Position numbers and translations under genes: made by a program. DNA of 64,000 bases from Streptosporangium sp. NBC_01755 (GTDB taxonomy: Bacteria; Actinomycetota; Actinomycetes; Streptosporangiales; Streptosporangiaceae), in contig NZ_CP109131.1 in assembly GCF_035917995.1 (NCBI RefSeq), forward strand, positions 3,348,001 through 3,412,000, written 5' to 3'. Shown here in pieces: positions 31,793-39,328 of the stretch. The notes under the pieces were generated by a model. It ran no database searches. It saw nothing but the letters and a program-made list of their open reading frames with translations, and had not been told where the DNA came from. The first letter of the stretch is position 1. Each line of letters begins with the position of its first letter.

Positions 31793-32064
31793 TGCTTCTC
31801 CGTAGAGGTCGGGGTCGGGCAGGTGCACCAGCCCTCAGGGCCGGTGGGAACGTCGGACAGGCCGAGGCAGTCGAGCCACGAGTCGGGGTTCCGGTAGCGC
31901 TGGCGGATCTTGAGGGCGGCGTGGAAGCGCTCCTCGCGCTCGGCCGCGGCGGCGCGCTCGTCGGTGTAGGCGACGTAGATGAGCCCACGGGCCGGATCGC
32001 TGCGGAAGACGGTCGGCTGGTCGCTCGCGCGGGCGGCCGCCTCGATCTGCGCGGTGGTGGCCAT
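31789..32064 (-). CDS. Phage early protein, unknown
   Basis: A 91-residue protein: a TVFRSDPARGLIYVAYTDE strand region, a charged helix (ERAAAAEREERFHAALKIRQ) and an end with CLGLSDV and WCTCPTP. ATG 32064 shares one base with the preceding stop. No family recognised. Confidence 0.63.
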   Translation of the reverse strand: MATTAQIEAAARASDQPTVFRSDPARGLIYVAYTDERAAAAEREERFHAALKIRQRYRNPDSWLDCLGLSDVPTGPEGWCTCPTPTSTEKQ

Positions 32065-32465
32065 CAGGCGGGCTCCCCGCCGATGTAGTCAGCGAAGGGG
32101 AAGGCCAACGTCGGCTTGCCCTCGATGCCCTCGATCTCGACCACGGAGGACAGGCGGAACATGCCGCCCGCCGTCCAGTTGCAGGGCTTGCTGTTGCCGT
32201 CGATGTGCATGACGGGCTTCAGGTGGCGGCCGATGCACTCGTGCGGGGCGCGCCGGGGATCGGCGTTGACCTTCTCGAAGTCGGCCGGGCTGGACTCGGT
32301 ACCGCAGGAGACGCAGCGGAACTTCCACTGCATGATGTCGTCGGTGCCGAACCGGCGGGCGCCTTCGGCGCGCCACGCGGCGTTGGTCATGACGGTCTTC
32401 GTCTCGGTCACGGGATCTCCGCTGGGCTGGCGAGGGGCGGGCATGGGCGGGACGAGGCGACTCAC
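32064..32465 (-). CDS. VVA0879-like protein (paralogue 2)
   Basis: A 133-residue reading from GTG 32465; a later start near VTETKTVMTNAAW is possible. It carries RRFGTDDIMQWKFRCVSCG, HECIGRHLKP, KPCNWTAGGMFRLSS and an AFPFADYIGG ending, matching the gene at 30955-31338 in order and spacing. Identity is low, so the duplication is old. Function unknown. Confidence 0.68.
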   Translation of the reverse strand: MSRLVPPMPAPRQPSGDPVTETKTVMTNAAWRAEGARRFGTDDIMQWKFRCVSCGTESSPADFEKVNADPRRAPHECIGRHLKPVMHIDGNSKPCNWTAGGMFRLSSVVEIEGIEGKPTLAFPFADYIGGEPA

Positions 32466-32731
32466 TGCGGCGCTGCCAGCGACGCGGCCGTGTGCGGCGG
32501 CTTGGGTTCGCGGGCGATGCCCGCCCGGCTGGCCTTCTCCAGGTCGGCGATGAGCTTGTCCAGCTCGGCGCGCACGCCCAGGGCGGTGTCGAGGGTGAGG
32601 TCGGTCTCCACGGTCAGCTCCGCGCCGACCAGGGCGAGGCCGCCGATCGGGACGTCACCGATCCGCAACCGGACGGGCAGGACTTCGGGGCGGCCCGCGA
32701 AGGCCAACCGGGTGGGAACGCGATTGATCAT
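32462..32731 (-). CDS. Phage early protein, unknown
   Basis: An 89-residue protein with a strand-rich first half (RLAFAGRPEVLPVRLRIGDV, GLALVGAELTVETDL) and a helix (ALGVRAELDKLIADLEKASR). ATG behind GGAGGATC. A perfect hairpin lies just upstream. No family recognised. Confidence 0.63.
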   Translation of the reverse strand: MINRVPTRLAFAGRPEVLPVRLRIGDVPIGGLALVGAELTVETDLTLDTALGVRAELDKLIADLEKASRAGIAREPKPPHTAASLAAPQ

Positions 32732-32748
32732 GAGATCCTCCTTGGGTG

Positions 32749-32777
32749 GCCCCCGCCGGTTAGGGTCCGGCGGGGGC
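32749..32777. terminator. Intra-operon hairpin, possible terminator or processing site
   Basis: A perfect 11-bp stem (GCCCCCGCCGG pairing with its complement) with a 7-base loop sits in the 49-bp gap between two early genes that otherwise overlap. No U-tract follows. It may reduce readthrough into the downstream half of the early operon or protect a processed end. Confidence 0.6.
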
Positions 32778-32780
32778 TGC

Positions 32781-32903
32781 TCATGCGGCGTAGATGGTCA
32801 GGACGACGACGGTCACCAGCACGGCCAGCGCGACCAGCGCCACTTCGGCGGGGTGCAGGCGGGGCCGTCGGCCGCGTCTCGCGCGGTCCTTGCGGTGCGC
32901 CAT
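32781..32903 (-). CDS. 40-residue membrane protein
   Basis: Starts at ATG 32903, sharing a base with the upstream stop, and ends just before a hairpin. A basic N-terminus (HRKDRARRGRRPRLH) precedes one hydrophobic segment (VALVALAVLVTVVVLTI). A small inner-membrane protein with a cytoplasmic basic end is predicted. Function unknown. Confidence 0.62.
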   Translation of the reverse strand: MAHRKDRARRGRRPRLHPAEVALVALAVLVTVVVLTIYAA

Positions 32904-33316
32904 CAGAACGGCGCCTCGTCAGAGAAGGGCAGCAGGTCCTCCCAGGGGCCGAGGTACACAGCCCGGCGCAGCGGCCGACTGTCAGGCCAGGACATCGACT
33001 CCGCGATCGCCCGCTCGGCGGAGGCCTCCTCGGTGAGCGGGTGTTCGTCGGGGTCGCGCTCACCGGCGACGACGTACCGGTACGTCTCGATCGGCATCGC
33101 CTGCCACTGGGCGAGCCGCTCGCGGGCCGCGCGCAGTTCGGTCAGCAGGTGCGGGACCGAGGCAAGGACCTCGGCCGTGGCCGCACCCGGCTCGGGGTCG
33201 CCCTGGGCGTCGGTGAGGGTGGCGGCCAGCTCGTCGAGGTTGAGCGGCTCGTGCTCGTCCGGCGGCTCAGGCTCGCGGTCGTCGCCGGGTTCGTGCAGGT
33301 CGGTGATGTCGGTCAT
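32903..33316 (-). CDS. Phage early protein, acidic, unknown
   Basis: A 137-residue protein from ATG 33316. The first 55 residues are acidic and disordered (GDDREPEPPDEHEPLNLDEL), the middle is helical (LLTELRAARERLAQWQAMP), and the end has SRPLRRAVYLGPWEDLLPFS. No family recognised. Confidence 0.63.
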   Translation of the reverse strand: MTDITDLHEPGDDREPEPPDEHEPLNLDELAATLTDAQGDPEPGAATAEVLASVPHLLTELRAARERLAQWQAMPIETYRYVVAGERDPDEHPLTEEASAERAIAESMSWPDSRPLRRAVYLGPWEDLLPFSDEAPF

Positions 33317-33621
33317 CAGGCCCTCCCAGAGGCGTTGTTGATGGGGATCGGGTGGTGCGGGGCAGGCGGCTCGGGCCGGACCGGCGTCGAGTGGCCGGTG
33401 ACCATGGCGACCGCCGCGATGTGCGCGCAGTCGCTGTAGCGGCACGAGCACGTCCAGCCCGCCGTGGTGCGGCTCACCCGGTGCGTCGACCGGTAGCCCG
33501 CGACGTGCGCGTGCACCAGCAGCGGAGCCTTGGGGCCGTCGGTCGGGGTGCTGGCGGTGAGGACGGTGACGGCGCCAGTCCGTAGGTAGTGCAGGACCGC
33601 GGCCCGCAGGTCACGAGGCAT
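33316..33621 (-). CDS. SWIM zinc-finger protein
   Basis: A 101-residue protein from ATG 33621. It contains GWTCSCRYSDCAHIAAVAM, which matches the SWIM finger pattern CxCx(n)CxH. A strand-rich region precedes it (APLLVHAHVAGYRSTHRVSR), typical of stand-alone SWIM domains. SWIM domains bind DNA or protein and occur in recombination regulators; proximity to RecT and the YqaJ exonuclease suggests a recombination link, which is inference. Confidence 0.72.
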   Translation of the reverse strand: MPRDLRAAVLHYLRTGAVTVLTASTPTDGPKAPLLVHAHVAGYRSTHRVSRTTAGWTCSCRYSDCAHIAAVAMVTGHSTPVRPEPPAPHHPIPINNASGRA

Positions 33622-33850
33622 CGGGCACCTCACCGCCCTCAGTCCCGGCGACGGCGTGCCATGCCCGGATCTCCGGCTCGTCGGTGTAGGAGGCCCGGTC
33701 GCCGGTCAGCGCGGTCGCGGCGGCCAAGGCGAGCGTCGCGTGCACCTGGGCGGCGCCGAGGTAGAAGCGCTCTTCGTCGCCGCCCATCGGGGAGCGATCG
33801 GCCAGGCCCAGCAGGTGCTCGGCCTGCCCGTAGTGCTCGGGGCCGCTCAT
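33611..33850 (-). CDS. Small helical phage protein, unknown
   Basis: A 79-residue protein from ATG 33850 (TGATG overlap with recT). It is helical: HYGQAEHLLGLADRSPMGG, RFYLGAAQVHATLALAAATA, and an IRAWHAVAG end. Repeats of this helical type are common in Streptomyces phages and may bind protein partners. Function unknown. Confidence 0.63.
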   Translation of the reverse strand: MSGPEHYGQAEHLLGLADRSPMGGDEERFYLGAAQVHATLALAAATALTGDRASYTDEPEIRAWHAVAGTEGGEVPDAS

Positions 33851-34761
33851 CACGCGCCCGCCTTCGGGCCGCCGCTGCCGGGCTTGACCACCTCGGGCCA
33901 ACCGTCGTCGTCGACCGCCGACCCGTCGGCGGGGGCCTCGATCGCGTCGGGCTCGACCTGGCCGTCGATGACGGGGCGCTCGGTGACCTCGTCGGGGGCG
34001 GTGGTGGGGGTGAGGTCGACGCGGACGCCGTTGTCGACGGCGAGGGCGTAGGCGAACTCGGTGGACTTGGGCAGGAGCTTGGACAGGCGGCGGACCATGG
34101 TCTTGTGGGCCATGGCCTCGAAGTGGTCACGCCAGGGACCGATGATCGTGCCGTCCTTGAGCTTGGCCATGGCGAACCGGTCGCGGTGGGTCTCCATGTC
34201 GGCCTGCGTCATGGGGTCGGTGAGGGCGTAGCCGCCGTCCTTGAGCCGGGCCACCGCGTAGTACAGGCGGGCATCGCCGCGCGGGCCGTCGAGGTGCGGT
34301 TCGTGCACGAGTTCGTCGGCGGCCAGGCCGTAGGACAGGCGGAAGTGGTCGTTGCTGTAGACGGTGCGCGGCGCGATGTTCAGCACGCGGCCGGTGCGGT
34401 AGGCCAGCTCCGCGTACCCCTGGTAGCCGATCACCAGGGTCGCCATGTGGCAGCGTTCCTTGGTGTTCCACATCGGCAGGAGCCAGGCGTGGCCGAGGGC
34501 GCCGACGCCGGGCCGCAGGCCGAGCTGGGCGAGCGTCATCAGCCCGCCGAGCACGCTGGAGGCTTCGCACTGGGCGAGCTTCGGCGTCATCCGCAGGCAC
34601 GTCATCGCGTCGCGCACCAGCTGGCCGGCCTCCGCACCCTTGGGCATGGCGAGCTGGAACTGGGTCTGCATCTGCTGGATCTGCTGGCCGAGCGTCTGGG
34701 GCTGCTCGGCGGCCTGGCCACGGGCGGCGGCGGCGGCGCGTTCGGTGAGGTTGTGTCCCAT
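33850..34761 (-). CDS. recT: RecT-family single-strand annealing protein
   Basis: A 303-residue protein with the RecT core: QLVRDAMTCLRMTPKLAQCE, SVLGGLMTLAQLGLRPGVGA, HAWLLPMWNTKERCHMATLV, IGYQGYAELAYRTGRV and AMAHKTMVRRLSKLLPKS. The last 60 residues are acidic and variable. It anneals complementary strands produced by the adjacent exonuclease during phage recombination. The upstream exonuclease gene overlaps its start by one base, confirming the pair. Confidence 0.93.
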   Translation of the reverse strand: MGHNLTERAAAAARGQAAEQPQTLGQQIQQMQTQFQLAMPKGAEAGQLVRDAMTCLRMTPKLAQCEASSVLGGLMTLAQLGLRPGVGALGHAWLLPMWNTKERCHMATLVIGYQGYAELAYRTGRVLNIAPRTVYSNDHFRLSYGLAADELVHEPHLDGPRGDARLYYAVARLKDGGYALTDPMTQADMETHRDRFAMAKLKDGTIIGPWRDHFEAMAHKTMVRRLSKLLPKSTEFAYALAVDNGVRVDLTPTTAPDEVTERPVIDGQVEPDAIEAPADGSAVDDDGWPEVVKPGSGGPKAGA

Positions 34762-35777
34762 TACTGGAGGCCCTTCTTGATGGGTCGGAAGACGCGGCTG
34801 CGGTAGCGCGCGTACAGGTCGGGGTGGGCGGCCTTGAGGGCCTTCTCGTCGAGCTGGGGGACCGGTGCGGTGAACTGCTCGGCGAGGTCGGGGTGGTCGC
34901 TGGTGAACTTGTCGGCGGCGAACTTGCCGGTGTTCTTCCAGGTCACGACGTCTTGGCCCTGGTAGGTGCCGACGTTGAGGTCACCGAGGAGCGCGGTGAT
35001 CTCGTTCTTCACGGCCTTGCGCTGCTGCTCCAGGATCTTGATCTCCTCGGCCCAGCCCTGGTCAGCCCGCAGACGGGTCACCATGGCGGCGGGCAGTTCG
35101 GCGGGGAGATCGATCGCGTACGGGCACAGTTCGGCGATCGCGCGGGCGGTGGCGTCGGTGCCGTCCAGGGCGGGCGGGGTGCCGTCCTGAACCATCTGCC
35201 ACAGGTCGGCCTGCGCCTCGACCATCAGGCTGATGAGCCGGTCGTTGCGCTCGACATGGCGGATCTCCAGCCGCTGACCGCCGATCAGGGCGGCGGCGTA
35301 CCCGTGCTCCAGGCCGGTGACGGCGAGGTAGTGCTGAAGCTGCGCCTCGGCGGCGTCGGCGAGCTGGTCGTCATCCCAGTCGCCGGCCTTGTACGCCGAC
35401 GTGGTCTTGATCTCCAGGACGCCGCCGTCCGCGGTGAGTCGGTCGACGGAGGCGAGCTGCCAGGACCGCTCCACGTGCCGCATCAGGCCGCAGGTGGTGG
35501 CTTCGATGCCGGTGCGCTCTTGGAACTCGGCCGCGATGACGGGTTCCAGCAGGCGGCCCCACCGCATGACCTCGGAGTCGTCGGTCTCCCGAAGAAGCCC
35601 AGACTTGTCGGCCCACACGGTGTAGCGGCTGCTGTACTGCGACAGGCCCAGCACCCCGAGGGCGTCAGACCCGCCGATGCCGGACCGGCGGGCCTTCAGC
35701 CACTCCTCGCGGGAGGCGTCGGCCGGGAGGATCAGGACGCCGGTCGGGGTGACCAGCTCGGGCAGGGTGATCGTCAC
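34761..35777 (-). CDS. YqaJ-type recombination exonuclease
   Basis: A 338-residue protein of the YqaJ/lambda exonuclease nuclease superfamily. RRSGIGGSDALGVLGLSQYS is the N-terminal motif, RWGRLLEPVIAAEFQERTG follows, then ASVDRLTADGGVLEIKTTSA holds the D...ExK catalytic residues and AEAQLQHYLAVTGLEHGYAA the Q-x-x-x-Y motif. It should resect double-strand ends 5' to 3' to feed RecT. The C-terminal third is helical (EEIKILEQQRKAVKNEITAL), matching family members. Confidence 0.93.
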   Translation of the reverse strand: MTITLPELVTPTGVLILPADASREEWLKARRSGIGGSDALGVLGLSQYSSRYTVWADKSGLLRETDDSEVMRWGRLLEPVIAAEFQERTGIEATTCGLMRHVERSWQLASVDRLTADGGVLEIKTTSAYKAGDWDDDQLADAAEAQLQHYLAVTGLEHGYAAALIGGQRLEIRHVERNDRLISLMVEAQADLWQMVQDGTPPALDGTDATARAIAELCPYAIDLPAELPAAMVTRLRADQGWAEEIKILEQQRKAVKNEITALLGDLNVGTYQGQDVVTWKNTGKFAADKFTSDHPDLAEQFTAPVPQLDEKALKAAHPDLYARYRSRVFRPIKKGLQ

Positions 35778-36238
35778 TGGCCACCGTCCACGGCCGCGGC
35801 GAGCTCGGCGGCAGCGGCCTCGCTCAGCCCGTGGTCCAGCTGGGGCCTTGCGCGGAACTGGCGCTTCAGCGGCCCGTACTGCTCGTTGACGAACTCAGGC
35901 CGCACCGGGGAACCCTGCTCGCCGACGCGGTCGGGCACCAGCACGGTCCGCCACCCGTCCCCGTTGATCCCTCGGGAGTCCTCGCGGTTGTCGTAGTCGG
36001 GGTAGTGGCGGGCGGCGAACCACAGGTCGCCCGTGCGGTCACTCCAGACGTCGCCGGGCTGCGGTTCGCCCTCGGCCGGGACTCGGCGGGTGATCTCGAT
36101 GCCGTCACCGTCGACCTGGACGCACATCTGCTCGTGGTCGGGCAGCTCGATGTCGAGGTAGCCGTTGACGGAGTGGATGATCACGGCGTTGCGGAGGGTG
36201 ATGTCGACGGTCTCGCCGACCTGGTACGGGACGTTCAT
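35774..36238 (-). CDS. Phage early protein, unknown
   Basis: A 154-residue protein with beta-rich segments (GETVDITLRNAVIIHSVNGY, MCVQVDGDGIEITRRVPAE), a GDVWSDRTGDLWFAARHYPD segment and a helical C-terminus (SEAAAAELAAAVDGGQ). No known family. It overlaps the exonuclease gene by 4 bp. Confidence 0.63.
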   Translation of the reverse strand: MNVPYQVGETVDITLRNAVIIHSVNGYLDIELPDHEQMCVQVDGDGIEITRRVPAEGEPQPGDVWSDRTGDLWFAARHYPDYDNREDSRGINGDGWRTVLVPDRVGEQGSPVRPEFVNEQYGPLKRQFRARPQLDHGLSEAAAAELAAAVDGGQ

Positions 36239-36570
36239 GCCTGCTCCTCGGGGGTGTAGTCGTTCTGCTCAGCGCGGTATTCGGCCTCGGTGGCGTCGTC
36301 GAGCTCGGGGCCGCCGCGCACGGTCGGGGCGGTCGGGGGCGGGAGGGCGCGCACCCGCCGCAGCCAGGAGCACACCGTGGCGACGACGGACGGGTCCTGG
36401 TTGGCGAGCCAGCCCAGGAGCTCGTCGTCCCAAGCGCCTGCCTCCATGCCGCCCAGCTCGCGCAGCAGGGCGGTGCGGCAGGCGGCGGTCAGGGACTCGC
36501 CGGGAGCGGTGCGGATCGCGTTGTACGGCTCGGTCTCGATGGGGCCGGTGGGGACGTTGATCTCAGCCAC
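36235..36570 (-). CDS. Phage early protein, unknown
   Basis: A 111-residue protein from GTG 36570. It contains PGESLTAACRTALLRELGG, GAWDDELLGWLANQDPSVVA and SWLRRVRALPPPTAP; such charged helical proteins are frequent in Streptomyces phage early operons. The end is acidic. Function unknown. Confidence 0.63.
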   Translation of the reverse strand: MAEINVPTGPIETEPYNAIRTAPGESLTAACRTALLRELGGMEAGAWDDELLGWLANQDPSVVATVCSWLRRVRALPPPTAPTVRGGPELDDATEAEYRAEQNDYTPEEQA

Positions 36571-37165
36571 CGGCCACCGCCAGGGCCGCGCCATCGAGCA
36601 GCCGCGTCGCCTCGGCCCACGCCGACCGGGTGGTCTCGCCCGAGCAGTCGTTCGCAGCCATCTCGGCGGCCTCCTGCGGCGTGAGCTCGTGGCGGTGGGC
36701 GAGCACGGCGGCGGTCATGATGACGCGCTCGTGCCGCACGTCGTTGAGGGTGCTGAGTGCCGCGGCGAGTGCGGCCAGAACACGGTCCGGCCCGGCGGTG
36801 GTGGGCGCGGGCTGCCCGGTGGGCGCGGCCAGGAGGGCGGGCGGAACCACCGGCTCGCCGTCGACCAGCTTGCACACCTCGCGGACCCGCAAACGCATCC
36901 ACACGTGGACGCCGCGAATCCGACCGTCCACCTTCAGCCAGTGGTTCGGCTTCCCCTCCAGGTCGTCGAAGGTCAGCGTCGGACGCTCGTTCATCGCCGC
37001 GATGTAGGCGAGCGCCCCGGCGAGCGGGTCCTGGCCGTAGATGGTGCTGAGGTAGACCGGGACGGGCTGGTCGTTGCCGTAGTACGGCAACCTCGCCTCG
37101 GGGTTGGCCTCCAGCAGGTTGGCCATCTCGCGCAGGCCCTTGATGTACTCGGCGCGGTCGCTCAT
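36563..37165 (-). CDS. Phage early protein, unknown
   Basis: A 200-residue protein from ATG 37165. The N-terminus (SDRAEYIKGLREMANLLEAN, LPYYGNDQPVPVYLS) recalls actinophage early proteins. The middle has LTFDDLEGKPNHWLKVDGRI and the C-terminal half is helical (ALAAALSTLNDVRHERVIM, LTPQEAAEMAANDCSGE). No family named. It overlaps its neighbours at both ends. Confidence 0.63.
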   Translation of the reverse strand: MSDRAEYIKGLREMANLLEANPEARLPYYGNDQPVPVYLSTIYGQDPLAGALAYIAAMNERPTLTFDDLEGKPNHWLKVDGRIRGVHVWMRLRVREVCKLVDGEPVVPPALLAAPTGQPAPTTAGPDRVLAALAAALSTLNDVRHERVIMTAAVLAHRHELTPQEAAEMAANDCSGETTRSAWAEATRLLDGAALAVAGG

Positions 37166-37506
37166 GCCTGGTCTCCGATCTCGGTGGTGGGGGTGGCGGC
37201 TGCGGCGCGCATCTGCGCGACCATCTCGACGCGGCTGTAGACGGTGGTCCACCGGTCCAGCGCCTTGGGGTCCTCACCCAGCTCCCGCCGGTGAGCGGAC
37301 AGCACGTCCAGGGCGTCGACGGCCAGGTGGTAGGCGGCGGACCGGTCACCGGGCAGCACCCGGTCAGCGGCCTCGATGACCACGCGGGTGACGTCCACCG
37401 ACGTCACCCGGGGCGCCGGGTACGTCGTCTCCAGCAGGTCGGCGGCGGCGGTGAGGACCTGGCGGGCGGCCAGCATCGTGACGGCCTCCAGGGCGGGAGC
37501 GCTCAC
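37162..37506 (-). CDS. Helical phage early protein, unknown
   Basis: A 114-residue protein from GTG 37506 overlapping the previous stop. It is helical throughout: MLAARQVLTAAADLLETTYP, RVVIEAADRVLPGDRSAAYH and LAVDALDVLSAHRRELGEDP. No known domain. Confidence 0.62.
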   Translation of the reverse strand: MSAPALEAVTMLAARQVLTAAADLLETTYPAPRVTSVDVTRVVIEAADRVLPGDRSAAYHLAVDALDVLSAHRRELGEDPKALDRWTTVYSRVEMVAQMRAAAATPTTEIGDQA

Positions 37507-37925
37507 GACTGGCCCCCGTCCTGGGACTCGGCCAGCAGCGCCGTCAGCGGGGCGATGGCCACCTCGGGCCGCACATCGTTGCCGTCGACCACGCCCCACA
37601 GCTCCGTGATGGGCAGGTCGCCGTCGTCGGTCGCCGGGTACCAGAGCCACTGGTCCGGCTCGCTGCCGAGCGACGCCGCTCCCAGGCGCTCGGCGACCGC
37701 GACCGCGCGGCCCTCGTAGGACACCGGCAGGATCGGCTGCCAGCTGGTGACGTCGCCGTACACCGGCCGCCCGTCGTGGGTGCTGATCTGCTCGCGGTGG
37801 CCCACGAGGACGACCCACGCCAGCGGCAGGGTCGAGCCGGGCGGCACGAGTTCCTGCAGCATGGCCAGCGGCAGGCGCACGGTGCTCGGGGGGTCGCTGG
37901 CCAAGAGGGGATCGGGCTGGGACAT
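37503..37925 (-). CDS. Phage early protein, unknown
   Basis: A 140-residue protein. ATG 37925 is favoured because AAAGGA lies about 6 bases upstream; an in-frame ATG at 37949 overlaps the previous stop and could also serve. It reads VRLPLAMLQELVPPGSTLPL, WVVLVGHREQISTHDGRPV, SWQPILPVSYEGRAVAVAER. A mostly beta protein with no family named. Confidence 0.63.
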   Translation of the reverse strand: MSQPDPLLASDPPSTVRLPLAMLQELVPPGSTLPLAWVVLVGHREQISTHDGRPVYGDVTSWQPILPVSYEGRAVAVAERLGAASLGSEPDQWLWYPATDDGDLPITELWGVVDGNDVRPEVAIAPLTALLAESQDGGQS

Positions 37926-37945
37926 GGGGATCCTTTCGATGCTGG

Positions 37946-38272
37946 TCATGAGGTGGCGTACCGGCGGCCGGGCCTGGCGCTCAGATCGGGCACAGCTGCG
38001 GCCTGGGGGGTCGAGGTCCGGCGGGGAGCGCGCTGAACTCGGGGCGCGGGCGCCGCAACGGGGGCAGGCGGCGGCTCGGCGGGGGCGCCGCCGCGGGCGT
38101 GGTGAGCGACGGCGCCGGCGATCTGGGCGTCGGTCCAGCGCAACTTGGCGCCGATGAGCGTGTGCTCCAGGCCCTGAGCGGCCAGGCGGTCGAAGAGGGT
38201 CTCGGTGAGTCCCCCGCCGACGCGCTCGGCGGCCTGGGCGGAGGTGTAGAGCCGGTAGACGGGCTCGGTCAT
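37946..38272 (-). CDS. Excisionase-like / MerR-type HTH protein
   Basis: A 108-residue protein. The first 60 residues (VYRLYTSAQAAERVGGGLTE, TLFDRLAAQGLEHTLIGAKL, RWTDAQIAGAVAHHAR) fit a winged HTH_17-type fold used by excisionases and phage regulators. The rest is a Pro/Ala/Arg-rich tail. It is the second gene of the early operon, so it could control excision or early transcription; which one cannot be told from sequence. Confidence 0.65.
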   Translation of the reverse strand: MTEPVYRLYTSAQAAERVGGGLTETLFDRLAAQGLEHTLIGAKLRWTDAQIAGAVAHHARGGAPAEPPPAPVAAPAPRVQRAPRRTSTPQAAAVPDLSARPGRRYATS

Positions 38273-38514
38273 CGCTCGTCACCGTCCTGGCCGGGGTAGC
38301 CGGGGTGGCTTACGACCGCGACCTCCACCCGGAGGGCACGCGCAATGGCGTTGAGCGTCTCCCAGCTGGCGGGCTTGCGGTCGAGTTCGATGTTGCGGAG
38401 GGACTGTTCGTGCAGTCCGACCCGTTCGGCCAGGACCGCGCACGACAGACCGTCCTTGCGGCGCAGGGCCCGGATGGCAGGACCGTGCTGACGGACCGTG
38501 TTTGTCTGTGTCAC
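38269..38514 (-). CDS. Cro-like XRE-family regulator
   Basis: An 81-residue protein with a classic XRE helix-turn-helix (HGPAIRALRRKDGLSCAVLA, ERVGLHEQSLRNIELDRKPA, TLNAIARALRVEV). It is the first gene leftward from the immunity region and divergent from the repressor gene, the position of Cro. The 15-bp operator at 38528-38542 lies just upstream of its start. Repression of the lysogeny promoter is inferred. Confidence 0.8.
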   Translation of the reverse strand: MTQTNTVRQHGPAIRALRRKDGLSCAVLAERVGLHEQSLRNIELDRKPASWETLNAIARALRVEVAVVSHPGYPGQDGDER

Positions 38515-38527
38515 ACGAGCAATCTAT

Positions 38528-38694
38528 GACTCAGATTGACTCAGTGCAAGCGTGGCGATGGATTCAGATTGAGTTAACTTGATTGAGTGCGATTCGGTCA
38601 GACTCAAATCGCTACGCTGGCCACATCCGTAACGTTGGGGCCGACCTCATATGGAGACATGACCTTGCAGTAGATTGACGAGTCAATCTGAGTC
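38528..38694. promoter_or_regulatory. Immunity operators: paired GACTCAGATTGACTC boxes
   Basis: GACTCAGATTGACTC at 38528-38542 recurs as its exact inverse GAGTCAATCTGAGTC at 38680-38694, a 15-base perfect inverted pair flanking the divergent promoters. A third, degenerate copy (ATTCAGATTGAGTTA, 12 of 15) lies at 38562-38576, and weaker partial matches to the core are nearby. One box sits beside the Cro-like gene, the other beside the repressor start. This is a typical operator pattern for a lysis/lysogeny switch. Confidence 0.78.
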
Positions 38695-38738
38695 GGGTTT
38701 GATCTCTGGGGGAACACCCCGACGAGAGGTGTGGGCGA

Positions 38739-39173
38739 GTGGCCAGCTATCCGCCTGAGGCGTGGCAACGCCTCGGTGCACTACTGCGCGCCAGGAGGGT
38801 TGCACTCAACCCTGTCTTCAGGCACCGCGTGAAGTTCTGCGAGGCCACAGGTCTCGGCGAGCGCCTCGTATTCGACCTAGAGCTGGCGAAGCGTACGAAC
38901 TTCAGGCCGGAGGTGAAGGTACTCCTGGAGCGCGGCTATCAGCTTGCCCCGGGATCCATCGATCGGACGCTCGCGGCTGGCGGTCACGCTCTTGAGGTCA
39001 TCGAGGAACAGGGTGAGCTGGGGGTCATGGATGTTCCCGCCGATCCTGGCCTGGTGATGATCCCGGTGTCCCCGGACATGCCGGAGGATCAGCGGGAGGA
39101 GCTGCGGCGCTGGGGTATCCAAATGGCGCGCTACCTGGAAGAGCGCAGTCAGGGCGATGTAAAGCCGGAGTAA
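38739..39173 (+). CDS. Immunity repressor-like protein (plus strand)
   Basis: A 144-residue protein starting at GTG 38739. The N-terminus (SYPPEAWQRLGALLRARRVA, FRHRVKFCEATGLGERLVFD, LELAKRTNFRPEVKVLLERG) is an HTH-like segment that I recall from actinomycete prophage repressors. The remainder includes GSIDRTLAAGGHALEVIEEQ and an acidic end with a LRRWGIQMARYLEE helix. It diverges from the Cro-like gene with operator boxes between them. No Ser/Lys autoprotease motif is seen, so it is not a LexA-type cleavable repressor. Confidence 0.78.
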   Translation: MASYPPEAWQRLGALLRARRVALNPVFRHRVKFCEATGLGERLVFDLELAKRTNFRPEVKVLLERGYQLAPGSIDRTLAAGGHALEVIEEQGELGVMDVPADPGLVMIPVSPDMPEDQREELRRWGIQMARYLEERSQGDVKPE

Positions 39174-39328
39174 TGTATCCGTAAGGTGATGATGTATTTA
39201 CCCTACGCATAAATTTCCCATTACGGACACGTTTCTTAGGGTGACGAATCACGCGCGCGGTGCAAGGGTGGCATATCTAACCTGTCACTCAGTTGTACGT
39301 ACGTAGCACCACCTGCGAAGGGCACCAC
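39174..39328. promoter_or_regulatory. AT-richer spacer with ATCCGTAA-type boxes
   Basis: The spacer after the repressor is less GC-rich than the surroundings. It holds ATCCGTAA at 39177-39184 and the inverted TTACGGAC at 39221-39228; the same ATCCGTAA occurs at 38625-38632 in the immunity region. It probably contains the promoter for the following plus-strand genes. A GTACGTACGT stretch at about 39295-39304 is also seen. Confidence 0.45.
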
